Assembly: GCA_029255685.2 (NCBI GenBank)
Contig: CM055319.2
Span: 11,704,747 to 11,768,746, forward strand
Length of the DNA stretch: 64,000 nucleotides
Direction of reading: 5' to 3'
From: Silene conica
Lineage: Eukaryota > Streptophyta > Magnoliopsida > Caryophyllales > Caryophyllaceae
Shown: positions 1-11,591 of the stretch, piece after piece
How positions within the stretch are numbered: the stretch's first letter is position 1
Layout: each line of letters begins with the position of its first letter
Made by a program: the position numbers and the translations under genes
Notes under the pieces: model-generated
The model's database searches: none
What the model saw: only the letters and a program-made list of their open reading frames with translations
What the model was told of the DNA's origin: nothing

Positions 1-769
1 TTCTCTCTCTTTCTCTACCTTTTATTCTCTTAAATAAAAACAACATAAAATCCAAAAAACGGTTTCAACATCGAACAACGACAACGATTTAATGTCAAAC
101 GACGTCAACGATTTAATGTCAAACGACGACAACGATTCATCGTTAAGTAACTAAAATCTTAATTTTTTTTTCAAATAATTTTTGTTTAATTCCTTTAGTT
201 GAAATTATGTTGAATTATTCGTAGAAGACGTAGAAAAGACAAACCCAAGACAAATTAAAGTCAATCGAAATTTTGCATGGGACTTGAGTATTGGCCGTCC
301 TCGCGTGGAAAGGACTTGAGTATTGGCCGTCCTTTTAGGAGACCCTTTCCCCTACCCCTAACTCCCCTACCAGCCTGTGGCGCTGCTGCTGGTTGTGATG
401 CTATCGGGACACGACGCTTAGACCCCGTCACTCTTCGGCCTGCGGTACGGCCAATTGCAGGCATGATATCATCTTCATTGTAAGACAACTGCAATTACGA
501 GATTACAATAACGTTAAATTAATATAATTAAACAAATTGTCATAAAATACTTAAATAATGAAAAATAAAATATAAAATACACAAAATTATCAAAATTAAA
601 CAAATTTTCATAAATAACTAAAATAATTCAAAATAAAATCAAAATTAAATAAAATTAACAATTTTTTATACAATTAAATACAAAATTAATATCTTTTAAT
701 GAAACAATAATAAATTTTAACTATTAAAATTGAAAATAACGGTTGATACGAAAAAAAAAAACCGAACCA

Positions 770-1100
770 TGAGGGACATCCCATTCCCACGTCCCAACCC
801 CCCCCCCCCCCCCCCCCTAGACGTGTACTTCACACATCCCAACCCCCCATAGACGTCTAGTTCAGACGTCTCTCCCCCCCCATAGATGTTTGGAGCACAC
901 GTCCCTCCCCCCCTTGGACGTGTAGTTCACACGTCCCGACCATCTATAGACGTGAAGTTCACACGTCCCATGCCCCATACGACATCCCATTCCCAAGTCC
1001 CTACCCCCCATAGACACCCCATTCCCACGTCCCAACCCCCCCAAGTCGTGTTGTTCAGACGTCCCACCCCCACTAACCGTGTAAACCACATCTCCGACGC
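770..1100. repeat. C-rich minisatellite of short imperfect palindromes
   Basis: Runs of C, including one of about 19 C near 800-818, separate roughly 20-bp imperfect inverted repeats. Examples are GGACGTGTAGTTCACACGTC at about 915-935, GACGTCTAGTTCAGACGTC at about 852-870 and GACGTGAAGTTCACACGTC at about 950-968. The spacing is about 35-45 bp and the copies are diverged. Each unit could fold into a small hairpin with an AGTT or similar loop. I do not recognise the family. Confidence 0.6.
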
Positions 1101-1139
1101 CTACCAAAATCGTGTTTCTCCTTTCCATTCATTCTAATC

Positions 1140-1375
1140 CTACCATTCTAACAACAACAACAATACTACTAACAACAACAATAACAATAACAACAACAAC
1201 AATGACAATAACAACTAACATATAACAATAACAAATCTAAATTAATTAAACTAAAATTAATTAAACTAACCAAATTAACAATAACAACAACAACAACAAC
1301 AACAACATTAATTAAAACTAAAACTAAACTAAAACTAAAACTAAAACTAAATCTAAATTAATTAAAAAAAACAAC
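1140..1375. repeat. AAC/AAT and ACTAAA simple-sequence tract
   Basis: Long runs of AAC and AAT trinucleotides are followed by AAACTA-type hexamers. This is a compound microsatellite with no coding signal. Confidence 0.75.
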
Positions 1376-2188
1376 TAACCTTGGTACTTTCGGTCGTGTT
1401 TGTAGAGGTGGTGGCGGTGCTCGGCGGCGGCGGTGCTCGGCGGTGGCGTGTGGTGTGGTGGTGGTTTGGTGTGTTCTTGGTTAAGAGCTAAGGGAGAGTT
1501 TTTTTAATTTTTGAATTTTGAAGGAGAGAGTGAAGCTAAGGGTAGTCTTCGTCTTTTGTCAAAAAACGTTGACGATTTTTCGCAAAACGTCGACGACCTT
1601 TCGTGATTCGGTTATGGTAAATAGTTTAGATAAAATGGATATTTTGGCAAAAGACCGGTGGACAAGTGTAATTAAATGAAAAACAAGTTAACAATTTGTA
1701 ATTTCACTAATTGTATGATAATTTATGCATGAATAATTTTGTTTTATCTATAGTAAGATTGCGTATCTTACTATAATAATTGCTCGACCAATTAACACTA
1801 TTATATCATTTTACACTAATTTTAAGTGAAATTTTCAAATGAAATTCTTAATCTTTTTTATTAACTAATTATTACATTGCCGAATTAAATTTTCAAATAA
1901 CAAATAGAAGGAATTTTATACTTAAGTTTAAAACTTAATTTATATTTACAACTTTTATAATAACTTCTTAAACAACATACTGTGCAATTTACACGGGTTT
2001 AAAATTAGTATTAATCCGTAGTCCATGCCCATTTGAATCAGAAGGTTCGCAAATGGAAACAACAATTTACAAGTAAAATGTTGCAGCCCAAACGGGTGAC
2101 CAACTATTTCGGGCTCAAATCTTGGTTAAACCGAGTTGCATAAGGAAAAATGGAATACCCTGAGGCCTGAGCTACACTCACTACAACT

Positions 2189-2196
2189 TATAAATA
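2189..2196 (+). promoter_or_regulatory. TATA box of the small gene at 2396-2962
   Basis: TATAAATA lies about 200 bp upstream of the first ATG of the small two-exon gene. A pyrimidine-rich stretch about 30 bp downstream could hold the transcription start, and a purine-rich leader (GAAGAAGAAG-like) follows. This is a position and consensus call only. Confidence 0.5.
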
Positions 2197-2395
2197 CCCT
2201 GTTTAACTCTCCATTTACTTCTCACAATTCATAAAATTATTAACAAAAAACAGACAAAATAAAGCAAGAAGAAGAGGAAGAAGAAGAAATTGAAGTAGAA
2301 ATTCATCTACATTACAAGAAAATAATATTTCAAAATCAAGAAAATAATAATAATAATAATTGAAAATCAAGAAAATAGTAATAATAAGAATAAAA

Positions 2396-2962
2396 ATGGA
2401 GGAATACGGACTTCATCATCTACGACGACAAGCAAAAGAACAAGAATGGCAACAACAACAAGCATATGAATACCAACAGCAACAATTAGGACTCTACTAT
2501 AATCAACGACTCGTCATTCATCATCGTCTTAATCTAAGACTCTCTACCATGGCTTCCAATTTGCTTTATCTCACCAGAACCACCACCACCATCACCAACA
2601 CTCACAAACCATCCCACTTCTCCTTTTTCTCTTACAATGTATGTATGCTTCCATTCTACGTCGTCGTTTAAGCGCTTTTCTTATTTTCGAAAAACAGCCA
2701 AGAAATGGGTATTTCAAAAATCTTGTAAAGTTTACAGTTTTAGTAGTACGTAACAGTCACAAATTAGAATGAATTTTGGGTGTTCAATTTGTAGATACAT
2801 GACAAAGATGAATTCAGGAAGAATTTTTCAAGAACAGAGGAGAAGCCTAACTACAACAAAAACAAGATTCAGAAGCGGGATCGTTGGGAACTTGCTGCTA
2901 AAAACAAGAAATACTTGACTTCCAAACAGCCATATTCATACACCCCTTTCCCACCAAATTGA
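2396..2962 (+). CDS. Small two-exon gene, 136-aa protein of unknown function
   Basis: Exon 1 is 2396-2638 and exon 2 is 2795-2962. The join AAT|GTATGT ... TTTGTAG|ATA keeps frame and gives 136 residues. The first ATG after the TATA box is at 2396; a second in-frame ATG near 2549 would give a shorter 85-residue protein starting MASNLLYLTR. The first 45 residues are rich in Gln, and the next stretch is rich in Ser and Thr, with charge mostly positive, like an organelle presequence. Exon 2 is strongly basic, with RKNFSRTEEKPN and KNKIQKRDRWELAAKNKKY, and ends in a Tyr/Pro-rich tail. I do not recognise the family. A TATA box, a proper intron and an open basic second exon argue for a real small gene; an organelle-targeted small protein is a guess. 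Confidence 0.5.
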
Positions 2963-3990
2963 TCTTCATACACAGAATACTTGATGCACATTTGAGTACC
3001 AATGCCGATTTCTGTAACAGGGTAATTTCTTCTCATTCTTTTCTAATTTTTAGGTTTTCATGTAGAATAATTGAGAATTTAGTACGCGTATGATCTCTTT
3101 TTGATGTAACATCGTTCTATGGATTTAGGGTTTTCGTTCGTAAAAGGGTATTTTCGATTGCATTCTGCTGTACTTTGTCTGATTTCATATGGAGTACCTA
3201 TTAATGAAAATTTGTGTTCCAAATACAATACTGTGCCACTACATTTGAGATCGGTTCCTTTGACGGTACTTTCTTTGAGCAAATACTGTCAAAGGAAGTA
3301 CCGTCAAAGGTAACACTACTCTTCGACGCTCTCTACCCCTCTGCTGTCACGGTTTTTTACTGTGGGGAAATTTGTCGTTGCTTCACCATCTCGTTTCACC
3401 CTTTTTTTACCCTTTCTGTCCCTCTTCAGTCGAAAGTCAGTTTAAACCAGTTCGTCCTTTTTGTGAACCGTCTATGAACACCACTATCTGACAGTAACTG
3501 ACGGGGGAGGGGACTTGCTTCGGCCTCCTGCCTCCATATCACGAATGCTGTCAACTTTTTAGTTCTGAACAGATTTTTATTTTTGAAATATAGTTTATTG
3601 TATTATAAATTCGCCCCTTACATTTCAGATCCTGCATTGTCAGTGTCTCCAAATTTTTAGACAACAAAATGATCAGTTCATTGTATGCATACTAGTTCGC
3701 GTATAGACCATATGCTGGTACAAATGTAAGTTTCACCAAATCGCCGATGTCCTGATAAAACCTAGTGGTTTTTTACTTTGTCAATCTCCAATCATTTGAA
3801 AAATATGCAATGTGTAGCATCTTGCCGTTACAAAACTATCAGCTCAGTTAAAATGACACTTAAAAATAGTCTCAATAAAATACATTCACAGCTCATTTGA
3901 CAGACGAGCCAAGAAGTGCTCATCAGTCATGCCTCGGCATCGCCAGCCATTTTGCTTTCTGATTGACATTCTTCATTGCGAGTTAGGACG
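2963..3990. other. Space between two convergent host genes
   Basis: This interval should hold the 3' UTRs and polyadenylation signals of the genes on either side. Apart from the 3257-3310 hairpin I see no coding signal; open frames lack introns, codon bias or family resemblance. Confidence 0.5.
3257..3310. repeat. Near-perfect 22-bp-stem hairpin
   Basis: 3257-3278 and 3289-3310 are inverted repeats of 22 bp with one mismatch (a G:U pair in RNA) around a 10-nt loop (GCAAATACTG). The arm begins CCTTTGACGGTACTT. It lies 295 bp beyond the stop of the small gene, in the gap between two convergent genes. It could be a MITE remnant, a 3'-UTR structure or a small-RNA hairpin. Confidence 0.7.
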
Positions 3991-6900
3991 TTATTTAGAG
4001 TCGGAATCATGGTCGTCCTCATGTGATGTCAAGCCAAGGCTCAAATCTAATTCATTCAAATCCTGCCGGGCTGGTGGCGTTTGGTTCTCTTCAGAATCCT
4101 ACACAAAAGTTGCCATTTTCAGCAATGTTGAAATTATGAAGCAAATTCAGTCATTTATCCATGAAAAGTATTCAATAAAGACTACTTAGTCATTGATTGT
4201 TGCAAAATTAGCCCTGGATCCTAGAGTGCGTGAGAGTATACCTGGTTTTCCTCCATAGGGACATCATTGATGTCGGGTTTTTCGTCAATGTCATCTCCTT
4301 TTGACACTTGCTCATCATTATCTCCATCTGTGTCAATATGCTTAGCTTCATCGTCAGACTTCTCTTCATTTTCTTTTTTCTTTTCCTCTAGCACAGCTAT
4401 CTGCCCAAAGTAAAGAAGTTTTGATCATAAGCTTTGATATTGACATATGAATTCAGTAAGAATACAAAAGGCAAACTATTCTCAAGTGATCCAACAGCTA
4501 GACTACTCAAAAACTACTAGCCTGGCCTTACAGAATAGAGGACTAAGGCTGTCAGATACCGCAGAATAGCAAAACCAAGAGCACCTAGTCTTCATCATAC
4601 CACCGCAGATGGAGATTGGGACGTTAGGTTATATGGCAAGTTGCCACGGGTTTGCTCATCTACTGAGATGGTACGATAAAGGTTTGAATCTCAGCAAAAA
4701 TATTACATAAGAGTAACAGCAACAACAAACACAAGGTCTCAATTATTTTCACAAACAGGAGTTATCGTTTGAAACTGTTAATGTGAGCTGAAGGGAAACA
4801 AAAACAAATGTTGTCTTCTCTTGTAACATAAGGATATAGCGAAATTGAAGTGCCTCCAAAGTCCAAACTATTCACTGATAAAGTGTTGTTTGGTTAAGTC
4901 CATGTTGGATAAGGTATACAACATTCACAAAGTCAGTACCTCCTGTCCTTAAATAAACAATATAGCTAAAAGTCGGAAAAACCGAATTTAGAAGGCTTAG
5001 ACTTAATAATTTATTTTATTCAAGGACTATTGGTATTTGGTAGACTCCTTAAATCACTCGCAACTTCCTACAGGAAAGAACGGGCAACAGTTCCTAACCT
5101 CTTGCAAAAACATTTAAGCTTATTGGATATGGCAACGGTGGTTTGAGGTAGAAACTGATTGCCAATACGCCCATTACAGATTCTTATGATAGGAGTCCGG
5201 CTCATCACCTACTAGAACTGCTTGTGTTGTTATAATGGCTCTGAGAATGCTAGGTGTCATAATGGCCCTCAAAAACTAGTGTTGATATTGCAATAGGAAC
5301 AAAAACCAACTAGAACTATAGAAAACTCAGTGGAATTAGGGCAAGGCAGGAGTCAGAAGGAGCAATTTTAGTTAATTTTTTTGATTTCTTCCAAGGTTAC
5401 TACTTACTACATCGCATTGTCAGTTCACCTCCCCTAAAATTTCCAATCTATGTTTTAACTTCCTAGCTTTGAATCTAGGTTGCGCCACTGAGAGAACAGT
5501 GCAGCAGTGAAATAAGATGTGCACGCACTACTCGAGTTCTTATAGGAAGGCAGACCACCACAGCAATCCCTATCATTTAGTAAATCAACTCAAACATAGA
5601 AGAAGCTAAATACTTGATACACAATTATGATATCATAGGACAATTGACTTTGTCTCAAGGACTCCCAACCAAACTTTCGGAGTCCACTAATGTCAACAAG
5701 CTAGTATAGCCATGGAATTTGTTCTATATTCGAAAACCTAGACCTCTAAGATTTACCATCATATCATAAGAAATGCTAACAAGGCTATACTAGGCTTCCC
5801 GAGACATAAAATAGAAGACAGCAACAGAACAGACCCACTGCAATCGAACAGTCTAGTATATTTCACCTTGCTAAATATACGGAAGGGATGGAAACAAAGG
5901 CTTGAATAACAGAAGTTCACCTTCATTAGTCTACTGTCTGATGCCAAGTCAAAAACAAAGCAAAAACAGCTATGTATAAACCGCTACTGAAAAGGTAAAC
6001 TACCCAAACATTGTTAGATCTCATCACCATTGCTAACAGACAGGCACTCCCCAGTATCCTCTCCCAAACACTCATATCAAGTACAACTTATGACGGTTTA
6101 ACATAACATCCGCGCTGTGCCCCTTATTCGCCCACCTTAAACATCCAAAACTGAAACCTAGTATTTCAGGTGAACACTGAACCCAATCACCCATCATAAA
6201 AGAAAACAAATGCTTCAAGTGCCTTGAACATTAAACATTATTAAAAAAAACAAAGTACAAGAATTGGCCCACAACTTATTCATATCCAACCTAACAAAAA
6301 GCATGCTGAAAAATGAAGTTCCAAATATAGTAACATCTGAGGTTCACTAAATCTAAGCTGGTATTTAGTATACAAAGACACCCATTATAAGCATATAACA
6401 GCATCATACTTTTAACTCTATAAAGTATATGTCATATGATTATGACCTCATCTACGAACATTCTGAGATGTCATTGTTCACTAATTCTCTTGTTGACCCA
6501 TTTGACTACTGACATATACCTGAATTTTCTTCAACTTTTAGCAGAACACAAAGTACTGCAGTACTTTGATCATGCCCATACAATAACATTGCCAAGTGTC
6601 ACCCTATATCCTAAAGTTTCCACCCAACTCTAACCCAAACCAATGACGTAACCAGGATTTATAACTACGGGGTCAAATATTTGAAGGACGGAATTAATTG
6701 AATAAGGTACTCCTTCCGTGTCAATCATTCGTTTACCTTTTTAATTCTGAGGATTATAAATTGAAATTGACCAGAGTCGCCAAATTAAATATCCTAAATT
6801 AACAACACAAGTTAAACAAGTGGCGTAACGAGGGGTTTAATGGAATAAGGTAATAAGTAATAATAAAATCGATAATCATAACTAAAAATTTCAAATGTTA

Positions 6901-7525
6901 CGGCGCTCGCCCGCCCGCCCCCAATTCCACCACTGACTTAAACACCAATATCCTAAACCTCAATTAAAATCAATTAAATCAAACAAAAAACACAAAGATC
7001 CAAACTTTATAATAAAACAAAACAGATCACGAAATCTAACAATTACCCATTTGAATTCATCACCTAAATCATCTCCCAAATCAAGCAAATCACAAAAAAG
7101 CATAATTAAAAAAAGGGAAAAGGAAATAATACCGGAATAAATTTGAATTTCCGGCGAGGCGGCTCGTGAGAAACGACGTCGTCAAGGTCTTTAGTAGGAC
7201 TATCATCACTAGGACTACCCCTTTTGGTACCATTAGGAGAATTTGAATTATTATCATCTTTACTATTATTGTCTTTGGAGAGTGGGGTCCACTTGAAGAG
7301 ACGAAGATGAGAGGCAGAAGAATTATTAGAGCCGTTAGAATTATTATGATTTGAATGAGGGTGATGATGATGATGATGATGATGATGATGAGCGGAAGAG
7401 GAGGGAGGAGGAGGTGGTGTAATTGGTACCCAATTCTTTTGCCATTTGCGTACTGGTCCGGTGAATACGGTGGTTGTTCCGTATCTGCTTGACGATCTAC
7501 CAAGTCTAGCTCCTACTCCTTCCAT
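3991..7525 (-). CDS. Plant-specific 219-aa protein with C-terminal EAR-like motif
   Basis: Three exons on the minus strand: 7525-7133 (131 codons), 4400-4242 (53 codons) and 4098-3991 (35 codons plus stop), all joined in phase 0 at GT-AG sites. The protein starts MEGVGARLGRSSSRYG, then VFTGPVRKWQKNWVPITP, a run of 10 His, an Asn/Ser-rich part, HLRLFKWTPL and RRKFKFIP. Exon 2 continues IAVLEEKKKENEE with an acidic stretch and DKPDINDVPMEENQ-like wording. Exon 3 ends RQDLNELDLSLGLTSHEDD. The DLN and LDLSLGL pattern fits the plant EAR co-repressor motif. I recognise the start, KWTP and ...PMEENQ blocks as a conserved plant family of unknown function. Intron 1 is 2.7 kb. A nuclear role in repression is inferred from the EAR motif only. 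Confidence 0.88.
4401..7132 (-). other. Intron 1 of the EAR-motif gene, 2.7 kb
   Basis: This is the intron between KFKFIP and IAVLEE. It contains no recognised gene. The part at about 6640-6960 looks different from the rest: it has a C-rich CGCCCGCCCGCCC run and two copies of a GTAACnAGGnnTT motif, which may mark an old transposon fragment. Confidence 0.7.
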
Positions 7526-8109
7526 GCTTGGTTAAGGGGGGTTAGTTCGGTTCGAGGTTCGAGTCGGGTTAGTTCGGGTTTTGAAGTTGGGAGGGACGCA
7601 CGCCTTTTGATTGTTTGATGGTTTGGTTGTTTGTGTAAATTGTGTTTTCTCTCTTGTTGGAATTTGTTTGGGGGTTTGCTTCTCTCTCTTCTTTTTCTTT
7701 CTCTTTCTTCTTTTTTACGGTTTTTTCTTTTGTTATTGGTGGTTGGGTGGGTCGGGCTCTATTTCACGGGTATTTCCATTCTGAATTAATTGGTTTCCTT
7801 TCCTTTTTCTGTTCGGATTATATATGAGTAATATTTAACCTAGTTTTATTATTATTGATATTAAAAGGTTGAGAAACAGATAATTAATAAGTTTCGGTAT
7901 AATATTAGTATCATGGGTTGTAGGTTACACACTAAAAAACTACTGTATTAATTTATATAAGATCGGAAGATATGATCATGGAAAATTGAAGATAGACTTG
8001 TAGATCTTTTTTATTATTGAGAAAAATATTTAATTTTGGTCTAAATTTTTACTAAAGAAATTATTTCATATCATTCGGTAAGAGTAATTATTTTAATTAA
8101 TAATAGATT

Positions 8110-8310
8110 TTTTCACTAATTCTTATTTCAGACCGCAAGATCCATCTGAAATAATAAGAACGATACCATTTCCTCTCACACAATACTTCTTTAGGTAGGG
8201 GTGGGAAAGCTGAAAGCACATGGGATGTTCCACCATCCATATGATTTCCACTTGTAGAGATTTTATTATTTCAGACGAAACTTACGATTTGAAACAATAC
8301 GGACTGTAGA
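8110..8310. mobile_element. Degraded MITE-like fragment
   Basis: Short related blocks (TATTTCAGACC/G, CCATTTCCTCTCACA, AAAGCACATGGGATG) resemble, in reverse, the better preserved copy at 58370-58570. The ends are not clear. I treat it as an old copy of the same family. Confidence 0.35.
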
Positions 8311-8429
8311 TTTTTAATGTTGTTAATCACATGAAGATAAATTAAAAATTGATTTAATAGACTTAGACTAGACCTAACATGGTTTTTGGTGCACCAACAA
8401 GCTGACTAGCTAACGTAGGATACTTTGTT

Positions 8430-8640
8430 TTAATAAATCTCTCTTGTGATGGGTATATCCGTTATAATTTTGTGACGGATCAATATGATCCACTTGAGTA
8501 GATAAAACAAACATAAAGTACTTAGAGAGATACAACTTTCTTGTCTTTATCTACTTATATGAATTTTATTTGGCCGGTCACATGCTTGTGATGGATATCG
8601 TCCGTCACAAATGAGAATTTGTGATTTTGTTTTTAAGGGC
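8430..8640. mobile_element. MITE-like fragment with CCGTCACAAATGAGAATTTG end
   Basis: Contains TTGTGACGGATCAATATG and GTCCGTCACAAATGAGAATT. The second block recurs near 10733-10755 and 58545-58563. No clean terminal inverted repeat pair or target duplication was found. Confidence 0.4.
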
Positions 8641-8748
8641 ATAGGTTCAACCGTTCAAGGGTAGAAAAATAGGATGGAGTGATAGACGCCAAGCTTTGAG
8701 GATTTAAACTTTAAAGTCGAGTACATCAAGACTATATCTATATCTATA

Positions 8749-10555
8749 TCTATATAATAAAATAAAAAGGCTAGATTGAGCATAAAATTGTGACATGTGG
8801 CAGCGCGAAATCAAGGCAAATGTAATATGAATTATAATTAAGAGAGATATTATAATAAGATTTATTTACTAACTTAAATCAAAGATAACCAAGAGTCCGA
8901 AATTTAAAACATCGACCATTTGCTTATATAACTCATACCATTCTCCATTAAATGTCCAATTAATCCCATTATATTTACATTGTTAATAGAGGAGATGAAG
9001 ATTTTATATCATTAGAGCAGTCTTTCTTATCTCCTATATTTTGTAACATACAAATTAGAAAAAATAAAAGGACATCATTATTATTATTCTTAAATTAAAT
9101 GTCTATATTAAATATTTGATAAATTAAAAAAAATCAAAATTAATATAACTTCTACAAATTCATAACCGGTGATTTATAACTATAAATGACATTTCAACTC
9201 TATTTATGAGGATAAGAAGACAATACAATTTTTGGTGTTATTCTTTATATCAATTAATATTTTAGTTAATTTTTGTTCCCATTTTATAAAGATTTCACGT
9301 TATTTATATTAACGGTTTTTCTAATGCGTGCCCTATAGGCACGCATTAATACTTAATTAGGCACACATTAAGTATTATCCATATATAATAAGATTTTTTA
9401 GTTACCTTAATTATCTCTTATTTCTCTCTACTAAATATTCTTATATTCTCCATAATATTTATCTCTCCTTACTCAATTTTATTGCCTACGTTGTCATTCA
9501 TATTTGATTGATTTTTTTTTTTTTAAATTATTTTACGTAACGCAATTTCTTATCAATCAACAACATAAACATTTAATTGAAATATATTAACACTAAAAAA
9601 ATACTAATTGAGTATAAAGAACATAATCAATACATGTCATAATCACTTAAAACAATTTTAATCATCTCAAATAAATTTTAAGATACAAAATAAAAATTTC
9701 GAAATATACAATAAAGTCTCTAAATTTATTCCACTCTTTTAAACAAAAAAATAGGATTTAAGCCTTCTCTTGTTTGTGAGTCTTTTTTTCCTCTTTCTAG
9801 CAACAACCGGGACATTATTTACATAAATGTTCTTCTTTTCCGGACAGGTTGTGATTTTATGCCCGAACTTTCAATTGATTTAGGGTATATAAAATTTGTA
9901 TAAATTTTATTGATGATATAAATAAACTAAATGGTGGGAGGAGAAAATATTATGGAGAATATAACAATATTTAGGAGAGATAATTAAGGTAACTAAAAAT
10001 CTTATTCTATAAGGATAATACTTAATGTGTGCCTAATTAAGTATTAATGTGTGCCTATAGGGCACGCATTAGAAAAACCGTTATATTAATGCGCAATCAA
10101 ACTGTATATTATGTTAAAAAGTATCAATTTGATTATAAGGAAAAAAAATGGAGCTATTATATTTACTTATTGTTGATTCAACATATTAAAGTTCATTTTC
10201 CCTCAATGATATTCGGTATAACTATTTATCTTGACGATAAAGAAGTATTCTTTTACTACGCATATCGGATATGAGTTTAATTTTAGGTTCAGACTTCAAT
10301 GCTCCATTAAAATTTTAGTCATTTCGGTGAGAAATGGTGAATATTTTTGAAAAAGAGTTTTCAAATAGACTTGATGATTTTAAAGACGTGTTTTTTAAGT
10401 TAGTTGATGGTGATAATGGTCACTGTAGCAAACTAATATCGACCACAACATAAAATAGTGAAAATGTTCGCGGTCTTAATTTGCAATTTCCTTTCTCAAT
10501 TATATATGAGTAAAACTATTTGCAAGCACGCGATTTTCGCGGGTCATAAAACTAG
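8749..10555 (+). mobile_element. Non-autonomous Helitron, 1.8 kb
   Basis: The proposed 5' end is TCTATATAATAAAATAAAAA after an A. The 3' end is CTAG at 10552-10555 followed by T, preceded by the hairpin CGCGATTTTCGCG (10529-10541) with an 11-nt spacer. These are standard Helitron features: TC start, CTRR end, hairpin near the 3' end and insertion between A and T. It has no Rep/helicase gene, so it would need an autonomous partner. A Mutator-type MITE lies inside it. The exact 5' base is ambiguous because TATATC is repeated there. Confidence 0.6.
9313..10080. mobile_element. Mutator-type MITE with 9-bp target duplication
   Basis: The ends CGGTTTTTCTAATGCGTGCC and its complement form inverted repeats of about 100 bp. 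TTATATTAA stands immediately outside both ends (9304-9312 and 10081-10089), a 9-bp target-site duplication as expected for MULEs. The interior (768 bp in all) has no transposase. It sits inside the Helitron at 8749-10555, so it inserted later. Confidence 0.85.
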
Positions 10556-10669
10556 TTTTAACTTAATAGGAATCGAATATATGACCTCATAATTTGAAAG
10601 TAGACTATTTATTATTGAGATCCTACGAGGTTATGAGTATTCACAATGGTCTATTTTTACCTCCTTATA

Positions 10670-10760
10670 TACACATAAATAGTATTCGAAAGAGAGAAAA
10701 AGTGGGTATTTTGTGAGAGTAAACGGTACCTCCGTCACAAATGAGAATTTGTACATTAAA
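10670..10760. mobile_element. Fragment of the CCGTCACAAATGAG MITE family
   Basis: GTGGGTATTTTGTGAGAGTA, AAACGGTACC and CCGTCACAAATGAGAATTTG match the order of motifs at 58490-58563. It is truncated or diverged, with no flanking duplication visible. Confidence 0.4.
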
Positions 10761-11159
10761 TGAGGAGCCTCATTGTTGCGAATGGTTTCCATTATTTGGG
10801 ATGCTTCTAGATTTAGAGAAGTTCCCAACTAAAACTATACACACTTTTCACTTTTGATTAAGTAGTGATCGCGTTTTTGGTTAAAAAATAACCTATTTTT
10901 CAAAGTGTTCACTATTTACCAAAAAATGTCACATTTTGCAAAAAAAATTTACGGAATAAAGACCGCCGCACAGTTGATAATGAGGAGATAAAATATAGGG
11001 CACCTCACCTTTTCGGATACCCCAAGGACACATGATAGTGAGGGTATAGCAAAATGAGTTAAAATTAAGTTAAAAAAACGGGATTTTATTACTCTCTAAA
11101 AAATCTCTCTCAAAAACTCTTTAAAAACCCTAGCTTCCATCAATACGAGGCTCTCATCG

Positions 11160-11591
11160 ATGATAAACCACAAAATTATATATGCAATTAGTAGTATGGT
11201 TATCTATAATCTATTCATTAAAAGTCTCCATTTTGGTGAGAATCGTTTTTCTGTCCCTTATTTTGGGGTTTTATCCATTTATTCGTGTTTTAGTTTCATC
11301 AATAATATCGTCAAGATTAGTTCGTTGATGGTTCGTTGCGTGTTCTTTCAAAGGGTACAAGTAATTTGTCAACGATCTTTGAAAACAGTCGGAGGTATGC
11401 TTTATCTCATAAATCAAACGAAGGATCCCCTCAAAAGCTACATGAAGATAGCGATAATAGGACGAGCCGAGTTGGCAGAGGCTGTTTTGAGATCCTTAGT
11501 TTATAAGAAAATTGTTTTTCTTTGGTTTTCATCAGATTTGTTTTCAATTATACCTACTAGTATTTTTACCCGTGCGATGCACGGATACTAA
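11160..11591 (+). other. Orphan 143-codon open frame after a leader-like sequence
   Basis: An open frame of 143 codons follows CTCT-rich DNA and AAAACCCTAGCTTCC, which resembles a plant 5' leader. The peptide is hydrophobic at its start and resembles no family I know. Its end overlaps the Helitron-type hairpin at 11557-11587, so the last codons are transposon sequence. It may be a gene fragment carried by an element, or chance. Confidence 0.2.
11557..11587 (-). mobile_element. Helitron-like 3' terminus, minus strand
   Basis: Read on the minus strand this is CCGTGCATCGCACGG, then about 9 nt, then CTAG followed by T. That is the layout of a Helitron 3' end for an element extending to the right. 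A matching hairpin in the opposite sense lies at 57182-57203. I could not identify the 5' partner. Confidence 0.5.

Larger units (their letters stand above)
1..2180. other. Low-complexity and repeat-rich intergenic DNA, no gene seen
   Basis: I see no supported gene. At 281-333 a 22-bp segment (GGACTTGAGTATTGGCCGTC plus two bases) is present twice. A C-rich hairpin-repeat tract lies at about 770-1100 and AAC/ACT-type microsatellites at 1140-1375. A G-rich stretch with GGCGG and GGTGG lies at 1405-1470. CG-containing ACGACAACGATT-like repeats near 70-135 and AACGTTGACG-like motifs near 1565-1600 could be subterminal repeats of a DNA transposon, but I could not define ends. Open frames here are simple-sequence artefacts. 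Confidence 0.5.

Noticed and set aside
862..1137. Open frames on both strands over the C-rich repeats
   Set aside because: They reflect the repeat composition and have no start context, introns or known motif.
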